In this document: positions 8,447 through 14,609 of the stretch, piece after piece
Layout: each line of letters starts with the position of its first letter
Numbering within the stretch: the first letter of the stretch is position 1
Assembly: GCA_011775825.1 (NCBI GenBank)
Contig: JAABYK010000365.1
Span: forward strand, 16,217-35,095
Reading direction: 5' to 3'
DNA: 18,879 nucleotides
Origin: Candidatus Zhuqueibacterota bacterium
GTDB taxonomy: Bacteria > Zhuqueibacterota > Zhuqueibacteria > Oceanimicrobiales > Oceanimicrobiaceae
Program-made: the position numbers and the translations under genes
Notes under the pieces: model-generated
The model's database searches: none
What the model saw: only the letters and a program-made list of their open reading frames with translations
Told to the model about the DNA's origin: nothing

Positions 8447-8526
8447 ACAAGACACCATTTCCTTAGAGCAATCACACCTCCGAGGTTTCGGAGTTGCTTT
8501 AAATGTCGGAAACGGTTACTCCCGAT

Positions 8527-8553
8527 CCCCCGGAGGCTCCAAGCCTCCGGGGG
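8527..8553. repeat. perfect 12-bp GC-rich hairpin
   Basis: CCCCCGGAGGCT (8527-8538) and AGCCTCCGGGGG (8542-8553) are exact reverse complements around a 3-base loop. No T-tract follows on either strand and no gene ends nearby, so it is more likely a repeat than a terminator. Confidence 0.7.
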
Positions 8554-8825
8554 TTGATCACGCTCCTTAGCTGATTTTGTACTCCTAAAACCAAGCGTTT
8601 CCTAAAAGCCACAAACATTTGTCGTTTTATCTGTTGGAAACGTTCCCGGAGCTTTTCGCATAAAAGTCTTGAAAGCACCTTTGGATTTGCACACTAAAAA
8701 GATGCTTACAGCATGACAGAACGGGGAGCGTTTCCTAAAACACGCGCCTTGAAGTTAGAGATTGCCTCGTCATTAATGTTCCTCGTAATTTGGACACCCG
8801 GCGACCAAGTCCAAAAATGCCCAAA
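8554..8825. other. intergenic spacer, no gene seen
   Basis: The spacer 7996-8890 contains no credible gene. Apart from the listed repeats, this part holds a 13-base direct repeat GCGTTTCCTAAAA (8595-8607 and 8728-8740) and the degenerate family A half-site at 8570-8585. Confidence 0.5.
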
Positions 8826-8866
8826 GTCCCCCTCTCTTCGCAAGAGAGGGGGATTTAGGGGGTGAG
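8826..8866 (-). repeat. CTCACCCCCTAAATCCCCC-type hairpin repeat (family C, single copy)
   Basis: CCCCCTCTCTT (8828-8838) and AAGAGAGGGGG (8842-8852) form a perfect 11-bp hairpin with a 3-base loop. On the minus strand it is preceded by CTCACCCCCTAAAT. The same unit occurs in the other orientation at 11086-11125. It lies 25 bp beyond the end of the TIR-TPR remnant, so it could also stop that transcript. Confidence 0.7.
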
Positions 8867-8890
8867 TTTCATTCCCTGACAAAACTTCGC

Positions 8891-9885
8891 TCACTCACCA
8901 AGTTGCTGCTCCAACGCCGCCACCTGCCAATCCCACATGCGAATGCCCATGGTGTTGAGCGAGGTTTTGGCCTTGCTCAAATGCTGCCGGGCTTTGGCTT
9001 TCTCGCCGCGGGCCGCGAACAGACCGGCGTAGCCCAACGCCACCTCCGGGTCTCGGCGGTGATAGCCGGTATCGTTGACCAGCTTCTCCGCTTCTGCTAA
9101 TGCTCGCTGGCCTGGTTGATGAACGCCTGCTTTTGGCTTTTGGGCGAACGACCGGTCTCCTCCGTTTGCGCCAGACACAGCCGCGCCGTCTCCAAATGGT
9201 AATCCGTTAACCACAGCCGCATCTCGCCGAGTTCGATGATATCGAAGGCCGCTTCCAAATCCTCCCGGGCCCGCGCAAACTGCTTTTGGACTCGATACAA
9301 TTCCGCCCGCGCGAACAAACCACGAGGTATATGATGTTGAGTGCCAGCTTCACGCAACCCTTCAACGGCCTCATTGAGATAACGACCGACCTGTGCCAGC
9401 TCCTTAGTCCCGTCTTGAGGGGAAACACTCCCCACAGTCCCGCCTTGAGGGGGCACACCCCCCTTATTCCCCCTCGAGGGGAAACACCCCCCTTGATCCC
9501 CCCTTGAGGGGGGACTAAGGGGGGTGACAATGCCTGCAGCAGATGCGCCTGCCCTAAAGAAAGCTTGTCCAGGGCAATGTCCAGAAGCCAATTCATCGGT
9601 GTAACCCATTCCAGTGGTTGCTTCGCTCGAGTTTGCACCTCCTCGACCTGTCCCTGACTGAGCAATAAATCGCAATACCGAAATCCTTGTAATGATGGCA
9701 AAGGAGGCCTTGCGCATGGATTCTTCGATTTCCGGATACCATTTTTCCCCGGTATCGATTCTTCGGTCATCCCAAACCATGATATCGAGACCGGCGTTTT
9801 CCGTGAGTGTGAGATGCGGTTTTAGCCTGTCTTTCCGAATCTCATCCTTGTGACTGTAACTGATAAAAACCGTCTGTTTGGACAT
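8891..9885 (-). pseudogene. decayed TIR-TPR (STAND-like defence) protein
   Basis: An intact frame starts at the ATG 9883-9885 and encodes the first part of a TIR domain (VFISYSHKDE near residue 7, then MVWDDRRIDTGEKWYPEIEE, residues 36-55). It breaks off about residue 62, before the last TIR strands. A different frame (about 9701-9528) continues with a TPR-family stretch (LPSLQGFRYCDLLLSQGQ, then LLDIALDKLSLGQAHLLQAL). A tandem repeat follows at 9401-9531. The TIR frame then resumes with more TPR sequence (AGTQHHIPRGLFARAELYRV) to a stop at 9097-9099, and a third frame carries the last TPR part (LAEAEKLVNDTGYHRRDPEV) to the stop at 8891. In intact relatives a NACHT/NB-ARC-type NTPase usually sits between TIR and this TPR block, so an internal deletion plus at least one single-base frameshift (near 9100) best explains the remnant. 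The start is 15 bp after the msrA stop, so it was probably co-transcribed with msrA. The truncated TIR frame could still be translated. Confidence 0.8.
9401..9531. repeat. tandem array of about four 29-30-bp C/G-rich units
   Basis: Units centred on CTTGAGG or CTCGAGG recur with spacings of 30, 29 and 30 bases (9415, 9445, 9474, 9504). Each contains a small palindrome such as CCCCTCGAGGGG and ends in a GGGGTGT-like word (minus strand). The array interrupts the TPR region of the decayed gene without introducing stops in two of the frames. Its C/G runs resemble the family C units at 8826-8866 and 11086-11220. Confidence 0.75.
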
Positions 9886-9900
9886 AAATCGTTCCGTGGA

Positions 9901-10449
9901 TCACGGGCTTTCTTTGAGCCGATCTGTGAATTCCTTCTTGAGTTTTTGAATTTTGGGATCGATGACCACCCGGCAATACGGCTGATTCGGATTGCGCTGG
10001 TAATAATCGTGGTGATACTCTTCGGCTTCATAAAACTGCGTGAACGGCACGATTTCCGTGACGATGGGATCGGGCCACAGGTCGGAGGCGTCGGTCTCCT
10101 GCTTCGATTTCTCGGCGATGGCTTTTTGCTCGTCATTATGATAAAAGATCGCCGAGCGGTATTGCGTGCCCACGTCGGCGCCCTGCCGGTTCAGCGTGGT
10201 CGGATCGTGCGTGCGCCAGAACACGTAAAGCAGATCGGCAAACGAAATGACCTCCGGATCGTAGGTGATTTGCACGGCTTCGGCGTGGCCGGTGCTGCCG
10301 GTGCACACTTGCTGGTAAGTGGGATGGTCGACGTGGCCGCCCGTGTACCCGGACACGACTTCGTGCACCCCGTTCAAACGCTGGAAGACGGCCTCGACGC
10401 ACCAGAAGCATCCGGCGGCGAGGGTGGCGGTTTCGAGTTCTTCAGACAT
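9901..10449 (-). CDS. msrA: peptide methionine sulfoxide reductase MsrA
   Basis: A 182-residue cytosolic enzyme that reduces the S epimer of methionine sulfoxide in proteins and free methionine. The active-site block is A-A-G-C-F-W-C-V-E, with catalytic Cys14 and Glu19. Family blocks GYTGG (about 34-38) and the GTQYRSAIFYH stretch are present. A further Cys near the C-terminus (PYCRVV) is a candidate resolving residue. No MsrB domain is fused. The start is supported by AGAGGAAC directly before the ATG. The decayed TIR-TPR gene begins 15 bp after the stop, on the same strand. Confidence 0.97.
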   Translation of the reverse strand: MSEELETATLAAGCFWCVEAVFQRLNGVHEVVSGYTGGHVDHPTYQQVCTGSTGHAEAVQITYDPEVISFADLLYVFWRTHDPTTLNRQGADVGTQYRSAIFYHNDEQKAIAEKSKQETDASDLWPDPIVTEIVPFTQFYEAEEYHHDYYQRNPNQPYCRVVIDPKIQKLKKEFTDRLKESP

Positions 10450-10497
10450 GTTCCTCTCTTTATGTTTTTAGATGGTCACTGCAAAGGCAAAAGAATG

Positions 10498-10718
10498 AGC
10501 CACGGATTGACACAGCGCAGCAGAGCCGCAACCAAAAGGCTTTGAAGTATCAGCCACGGATTCACACGGATTTCCACTGATGTTTGATTGGTCTGTAATA
10601 AAAGACAAGTGCAGAACGTCTCGGGCAGTTTCAAGAGAGTTTCTTTCCAAAAATTGATAACCAAAACATGTGCCCAACTGGATTGGGTATCCGTGTCCAT
10701 CAGTGTCAATCCGTGGCT
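10498..10718. repeat. 221-bp element bounded by perfect 16-bp inverted repeats (family B)
   Basis: AGCCACGGATTGACAC (10498-10513) is the exact reverse complement of GTGTCAATCCGTGGCT (10703-10718). Inside the left half another copy in the same orientation (about 10551-10580) carries ACACGGAT, which matches ATCCGTGT near the right end. The interior shows no open frame worth calling. Confidence 0.7.
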
Positions 10719-10780
10719 AAAAACTTTGCTAAAAAAGCTCAATGTTGCAGGTTTGTAGTACGGATGAAACACTGATTAAA

Positions 10781-10842
10781 TCATCCTTCGACTCCGCTCA
10801 GGATGAAGCTAATTTTCATGGTGAGCGGAGTCGAACCATGAA
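10781..10842. repeat. inverted pair with TTCGACTCCGCTCA core
   Basis: TTCGACTCCGCTCA (10787-10800) and its exact reverse complement (10822-10835) are separated by 21 bases. Each core is enclosed by its own complementary arms: TCATCC/GGATGA around the first, and TTCATGGT/ACCATGAA around the second. The core is therefore constant while the arms differ and still pair. Confidence 0.75.
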
Positions 10843-10900
10843 TTTAGCTGCTTCGGAACTTTTCGGCCAGACTTCTATTGACTCTTTCTCAAATTGTTTA

Positions 10901-10936
10901 AATCCGTGTTCAATCGGTGTTAATCCGTGGCTAAAA
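10901..10936 (+). repeat. family B repeat copy (AATCCGTG...AATCCGTGGCT)
   Basis: AATCCGTGTTCAATCGGTG followed by TTAATCCGTGGCTAAAA closely matches the right end of the element at 10498-10718. It stands alone here. Confidence 0.6.
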
Positions 10937-11085
10937 TAGACTTGCTGCCCCAAATGGGCAATAAACAAAGTATGCTAAATTGTAACAAAGAATCAAGAGA
11001 AAAATGTCTCCACGGAACGATTCATGAATTAAGAACGCATGTCGAATTATGAGCGAGAGTATTACTACAGCGAACTTTTTTTGAA

Positions 11086-11220
11086 CTCACCCCCTAAGTC
11101 CCCCTCTCTTGTCCAAGAGAGGGGGATTTTGTCCCGCGCATGGACATCCTGTTTAAAATAGCCCCCTTCTCTTCTCAAGCCTGTCCCGTGCAGACGGGAG
11201 GAAGGGGGTTGGGGGATGAG
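11086..11220. repeat. inverted pair of CTCACCCCC-type hairpin repeats (family C)
   Basis: The left unit (plus) starts CTCACCCCCTAAGT and carries a perfect hairpin CCCCCTCTCTT/AAGAGAGGGGG (11100-11110, 11115-11125). The right unit (minus) starts CTCATCCCCCAAC and carries CCCCCTTC/GAAGGGGG (11162-11169, 11201-11208) enclosing an inner TCCCGT-GCAG-ACGGGA hairpin (11184-11199). Starts are conserved and hairpins differ. Confidence 0.7.
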
Positions 11221-11384
11221 TTTAATAATGCTGCCCCGAACTGCATGAGCGAGCCGCCAACTCTTCGTTCATAAGGATTTGACTTATGAAGCCCCTTTAC
11301 CGGTATTAGAGACCTGCAAAGGTTGTGCTCAAAATTGGATTATAATTGACCTTCGCTGTAGTACTATCAACTTTAATGAACAAG

Positions 11385-11468
11385 GAGCTTATGGAGTGTT
11401 GGATCAATGGATTTATGGAACATCCGCTGTCCGACCAGTAATCCAAAAATCCATTAATCCATAAGCTC
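11385..11468. repeat. inverted repeat GAGCTTATGGA ... TCCATAAGCTC
   Basis: Perfect 11-bp arms (11385-11395, 11458-11468) enclose an AT-rich interior containing several TGGATT or AATCCA words. It lies about 155 bp upstream of the symporter start, with no sign of coding. Confidence 0.6.
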
Positions 11469-11623
11469 AAATGCTTCAACAATCAAATGATTACGCATTA
11501 TTTTATTTCAGATTTATGAATTATGAATTATTTGGGTTGAAACAATCATGGTTGATTTTGTGGATAAATTAATTTACCTTTGCGCTCAAGAAACGCAAAT
11601 CAAACCTACCGGAGGGTGGAATT
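11469..11623 (+). other. AT-rich leader upstream of the symporter gene
   Basis: The remainder of the 10450-11623 spacer. It is AT-rich and includes TTATGAATTATGAATTATT near 11515-11533. It presumably holds the symporter promoter, but I cannot point to a convincing -35/-10 pair. It ends in the GGAGGG Shine-Dalgarno of the gene. Confidence 0.4.
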
Positions 11624-13144
11624 ATGATTTTCATCGTAGTGGTTACGGTTTATCTGACGTTACTGGTTGGAATCAGCGTTTACAAGAGTTTCGGTGTAAA
11701 AACCCAGGATGACTTCATGGTTGCCGGACGCGGCGTGCCGGCGTATCTGCTGGTGGCCACGCTGGTGTGCACCTGGATCGGCTCGGGCAGCTTGTTCGGA
11801 ACCGCGGGTCTGTCTTTCCGATCAGGATTTTCTGAGCTATGGTTTTCCATGGGCGCCTGGATCGGCATTCTGGTGATTTATTTTGTGGCGGCCCGGGTTC
11901 GGAAAATTTCGCAATACACCCTCACGGACCTGCTCGAGAAACGGTACAGCCAGGCGGCCCGAATCCTGGGCACGATTGCCATCATCGTCGCGTACATGGT
12001 GATCGCAGGCTATCAATTCAAAGGCGGCGGTCGATTCATCGCCATCCTCACCGAAGGCAGCGTGAGTCCGGAAACCGGCATGCTGATTACCTGCATTTTC
12101 ATCGTTTTGTTCACGATGTTGGCGGGCATGGTTTCCATCGTCTCCATCGATGTGTTTAACGGCAGCATCATGATCATCGCCATGGTGCTGACCCTGCCGT
12201 TTGCGATTTCGGCACACGGAGGATGGGATGCCGTGGTCACCACCATCGAGTCGAAGAATCCGCACTATCTGTCCATGGTGGAAGGGCACAGCGTCTGGTG
12301 GGTGTTCGGAATCATTTTACCGACGTTTTTGCTGCTCCTGAGTGAAAGCAGCATGTACCAGAAATTCTCCTCCGCCAAGGACGAAAACTCGGCGAGGAGG
12401 GCGGTCATGGGCATGTTTACGGGTGTCGTGTTCGTCGAGTTTTTGATGTGCGCCATCGCGGTGGTTGGCTACGCGATTTATTCGAACGATCCGAGATTTT
12501 TCCTGAGCGATGGCGCCATCGATCGTGCGATGGCCGAAGAGGTGATCCTCAGAATCGGCTACGAGCAATTACCGGGCTTGCTCGGAGCGATTTTATTCGC
12601 TGCCGGAAGCGCCATCATTATTTCCACCGGCAACACATTTTTGATGGTAACCTCCACCAACGTCACCCGCGATTTTTTCCAGACCTTCATTTATAAAGAT
12701 GCCACCTCCAAACAAATCGTTTTGATACAAAGAGCGTGCATTGTGGTGATTGGGTTGTTGGCCTATTTGCTGATGAGCCAATTCAAAACCATCCTGGAGA
12801 TGGCGCTCATTTCTTATACGATGATCGGTGCGTCTCTGGCGCCGGTGTTGCTGGCGTCGTTCTTCTGGAAGCGAGTTACGAGGGCAGGAGGCGTGGCGTC
12901 CATCGCATCGGGCATGGCCACCGTGCTGTTTATCGCCATCGTCAACAAAGTCCTGGAAGCTCAGGAAGGAACCACGGAATTATTCGGTGTCATCCCGTTT
13001 CCGATGAATACAGATTACATCGCCATCCCGGCGGTGCTGGTCTCGGTTTCAACTCTTGTGATCGTGAGCTTGTTGACGCCACCCGATCCGGAAAGTGTGT
13101 GGGGACCGTTCATGGAACGGAAGGAGTCGATTACAAAAGCGTGA
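11624..13144 (+). CDS. sodium:solute symporter (SSS family)
   Basis: A 506-residue inner-membrane protein with about 13 hydrophobic segments. Segment 1 is at residues 1-20. The family-typical segment carrying WIGSGSLFGTAG is at 51-62, followed by an amphipathic FMVAGRGVPA-like loop arrangement usual for SSS carriers. A later segment holds the small-residue and Ser/Thr-rich AAGSAIIISTGNTFL (326-340), the region contributing a Na+ site in this family. The ASFFWKR block followed by a Gly/Ala-rich helix (411 onward) is also typical. The length matches the family. Substrate cannot be read from sequence; sugars, amino acids, carboxylates and nucleosides are all possible. Start: GGAGGG about 9 bases before the ATG. 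It stands alone on the plus strand, followed by a hairpin at 13161-13193. Confidence 0.93.
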   Translation: MIFIVVVTVYLTLLVGISVYKSFGVKTQDDFMVAGRGVPAYLLVATLVCTWIGSGSLFGTAGLSFRSGFSELWFSMGAWIGILVIYFVAARVRKISQYTLTDLLEKRYSQAARILGTIAIIVAYMVIAGYQFKGGGRFIAILTEGSVSPETGMLITCIFIVLFTMLAGMVSIVSIDVFNGSIMIIAMVLTLPFAISAHGGWDAVVTTIESKNPHYLSMVEGHSVWWVFGIILPTFLLLLSESSMYQKFSSAKDENSARRAVMGMFTGVVFVEFLMCAIAVVGYAIYSNDPRFFLSDGAIDRAMAEEVILRIGYEQLPGLLGAILFAAGSAIIISTGNTFLMVTSTNVTRDFFQTFIYKDATSKQIVLIQRACIVVIGLLAYLLMSQFKTILEMALISYTMIGASLAPVLLASFFWKRVTRAGGVASIASGMATVLFIAIVNKVLEAQEGTTELFGVIPFPMNTDYIAIPAVLVSVSTLVIVSLLTPPDPESVWGPFMERKESITKA

Positions 13145-13160
13145 TTGAGTGTTGCTTCCG

Positions 13161-13193
13161 AACTTTACTAAACTTTGGAAGTTTAGTAAAGTT
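13161..13193 (+). terminator. perfect 15-bp hairpin after the symporter gene
   Basis: AACTTTACTAAACTT (13161-13175) and AAGTTTAGTAAAGTT (13179-13193) are exact reverse complements around a TGG loop, 17 bases after the symporter stop. The stem is AT-rich and the T-tract weak (TTTGTT), so termination is plausible but a dispersed palindrome is possible too. Confidence 0.5.
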
Positions 13194-13265
13194 TGTTCGT
13201 TGGGAATGCTGATTCAATTGTCGATTGAGCAGAAAACGACTGTGGGTTGTCAAAGAAGGTTAATG

Positions 13266-13294
13266 TTGCATTTCCGAACCATCTTTTGTAGATT
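13266..13294 (+). promoter_or_regulatory. candidate sigma-70-type promoter of the toxin-antitoxin operon
   Basis: TTGCAT (13266-13271), a 17-base spacer and TAGATT (13289-13294) lie 38 bases before the antitoxin ATG. Found by eye only. Confidence 0.35.
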
Positions 13295-13332
13295 TAAGAT
13301 TAGTTACACAATTTTTGAGGAGTTTCGTTCTT

Positions 13333-13581
13333 ATGAGTAACCATGAAATAAGTTTGGATGAAATCGAAGATGATCTGTCTTGGTTCCTTCGTAGAATCAA
13401 AGCAGGAGAACCCTTGGTAATTCTTAAATCTGGTAAGCCGCTTGCGGAAATTAAGCCTGTATTAAAGCCTCATACTTCAAAAGTCAGACCCTATGGCCTT
13501 TGTAAAGGAGATTTTACGGTCCCAGAAGATTTTGACGCGCCATTGCCGGATAACATAATTAAGGAATTTGAGGGTCAGTGA
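13333..13581 (+). CDS. Phd/YefM-type antitoxin of a VapBC-like module
   Basis: An 82-residue protein. The N-terminal half (DDLSWFLRRIKAGEPLVILK, then SGKPLAEIKPV) matches the Phd/YefM DNA-binding fold that represses its own operon. The C-terminal part (about residues 50-82, with GDFTVPEDFDAPLPDNI) is the usual toxin-wrapping tail, ending in the common D-x-P-LP-x-x-I pattern. I start at the ATG 13333-13335, which has GAGGAG about 10 bases upstream; an earlier in-frame ATG at 13315 precedes that site. The TGA stop overlaps a GTG (GTGA at 13578-13581) that would be the normal start of the toxin. Lower GC than the neighbouring symporter suggests transfer. Confidence 0.85.
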   Translation: MSNHEISLDEIEDDLSWFLRRIKAGEPLVILKSGKPLAEIKPVLKPHTSKVRPYGLCKGDFTVPEDFDAPLPDNIIKEFEGQ

Positions 13582-13968
13582 ACATTCTTAGATACTCATA
13601 TTTTCCTCTGGTACATCACTAAAGACAAACGCTTAGCAAAAGGATTCCGAGACAGCATTCGTAATATTGACAACCACGTTTTCCTCAGTGTTGTATCATT
13701 ATGGGAAGTTATTGTCAAATATCAGCCTGGCAAGTTATCGCTACCCCAACCGCCTGAATCCTATTTGCCAATGCAGCGAAGACGACACCAAGTTTCGAGT
13801 CTGGAATTAGATGAAGCGAGCGTTGCACATTTGGCGAGTCTCCCAAATATTCATCGTGACCCTTTTGATCGCATTTTGGTTTGCCAAGCAATTGAACATG
13901 GTTTAGTTTTTATAACCGTCGACGAAAAGCTCATCAAATATCCGATTCAGGTCTTAGGGCAGACTTAG
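13578..13968 (+). pseudogene. vapC: PIN-domain toxin (VapC-like) with a frameshift after its start
   Basis: From 13582 the frame reads T-F-L-D-T-H-I-F-L-W and continues for 128 residues as a complete PIN ribonuclease. Numbered from that Thr, it has the first catalytic Asp at 4, Glu42 in SLWEVIVK, Asp93/Asp96 in HRDPFDR and Asp114 in TVDEKL. The expected start, the GTG overlapping the antitoxin stop, is in another frame: it gives V-N-I-L, then leaves the PIN frame at CTT-AGA and stops at a TAA after 14 codons. No ATG or GTG exists in the PIN frame before the catalytic Glu; the first possible start is a TTG at 13765, which is too late. Loss of two bases in a Leu codon is the simplest explanation. 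The PIN frame is also in register with the antitoxin, separated by a single UGA. VapC toxins cleave RNA. Confidence 0.75.
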
Positions 13969-14004
13969 CGTTTCAGTTGATTTCTTCAGGTGTGCCAATG
14001 CTTT

Positions 14005-14292
14005 TTAGCAAATCCTTTTTTCCATCTCCAACATTTCCCAATCGATAAAATCGGATTCAACCTCGTGACTGTGCCGGTTTTTGATCTTTCCCGAATCCCA
14101 CATGTTTTCAAATTCCTGGAAAGAAACACCATATTTCTCTCCAAAATTCAAAATCTGATTGTTGTATTTTTCTAATTGATTTTCAATGCCAGAAAGAAGA
14201 ATATCGTTTAATTTAACGTCCACGACTTGCTTGCCAAACGATTCCTGCAAGGCTTTGTAGAGTTTCGAATCAATTTTAAGGTTATGTGTCAT
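14005..14292 (-). CDS. small protein of unknown function, possible orphan antitoxin
   Basis: A 95-residue, charged, apparently all-helical protein with no signal or membrane segment. The start MTHNLKIDSKLYKALQESF looks like a short DNA-binding or dimerisation head. The middle (ENQLEKYNNQILNFGEKYG) should form a coiled-coil helix. The tail (residues about 60-90) has a SFQEFENMW...HSHEVESDFIDWE pattern that I associate, from memory only, with small proteins encoded beside toxins. No partner toxin is adjacent: the gene converges on the damaged PIN toxin, 36 bp away. The start has GGTGA about 10 bases upstream. It is a real gene by length, start signal and AT-rich promoter; function not recognised. 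Confidence 0.65.
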   Translation of the reverse strand: MTHNLKIDSKLYKALQESFGKQVVDVKLNDILLSGIENQLEKYNNQILNFGEKYGVSFQEFENMWDSGKIKNRHSHEVESDFIDWEMLEMEKRIC

Positions 14293-14337
14293 CTCATTAT
14301 CACCAGGTTTTCATCATGCTCTCAATTTTCTAATTAT

Positions 14338-14343
14338 ATTATA
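14338..14343 (-). promoter_or_regulatory. candidate -10 element for the 95-aa gene
   Basis: On the minus strand a perfect TATAAT preceded by TG lies 45 bases before the ATG of the 95-aa gene. The -35 region is not recognisable. Confidence 0.35.
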
Positions 14344-14449
14344 CAAATAACATCTTTATTAAGCCAGTCGAAACAATGAAGAGATGTAATACCCTCAGTG
14401 ATAATGAGGGGAGTTTCGCGCAATGGTTAACAGACTGCGCATAAAAATT

Positions 14450-14504
14450 GCCGTCAGGGACGGCTTCTATCCGTTTATTTGGATACAGGCGGTCCCTGAC
14501 CGCC
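14450..14504. repeat. inverted pair of hairpins with GTCAGGGAC core
   Basis: The left hairpin GCCGTC-AGG-GACGGC (14450-14464) and right hairpin GGCGGTC-CCT-GACCGCC (14488-14504) have inverted copies of the same GTCAGGGAC core but differently composed arms, each perfectly paired. TATCC/GGATA (14468-14472, 14481-14485) pair between them. Apart from this and a small CCCTCA/TGAGGG hairpin near 14392-14410, the 14293-14609 spacer shows nothing. Confidence 0.75.
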
Positions 14505-14609
14505 GATAATTTGGCCCTTCCTCACCGTAACTGGAGGTTTTACGAAGAGATGAAAGGAAAGAGAGAAAACCCCCGGGAAGCTTGGGTCCTCCGGAGATAC
14601 CATCATCCG

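Noticed and set aside
8527..8553. Rho-independent terminator
   Set aside because: The strong hairpin has no T-tract on either side and no gene ends close to it.
9401..9531. CRISPR array
   Set aside because: The 29-30-bp units are contiguous variants with no unique spacers, C/G-run rich, and no cas genes are near.
10476..10772. Minus-strand open frame in the spacer after 10450
   Set aside because: Its repeated VNPWLI words are just the translation of the family B repeat; no start signal or domain.
11010..11028. TCCACGGAACGATTCATG near 11011 matches the start region of the TIR gene (minus strand, 9883-9900) in 17 of 18 bases
   Set aside because: One such near match is about what chance gives over all pairs of positions in a window this size, and no gene follows the second copy.
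13579..13581. UGA read as an amino acid (alternative code) to fuse the antitoxin and toxin
   Set aside because: Several other genes here end cleanly at TGA (DUF192-type neighbours aside, msrA, the symporter, the helicase, the TAXI gene) with family-typical lengths, and tryptophan is encoded by TGG throughout.
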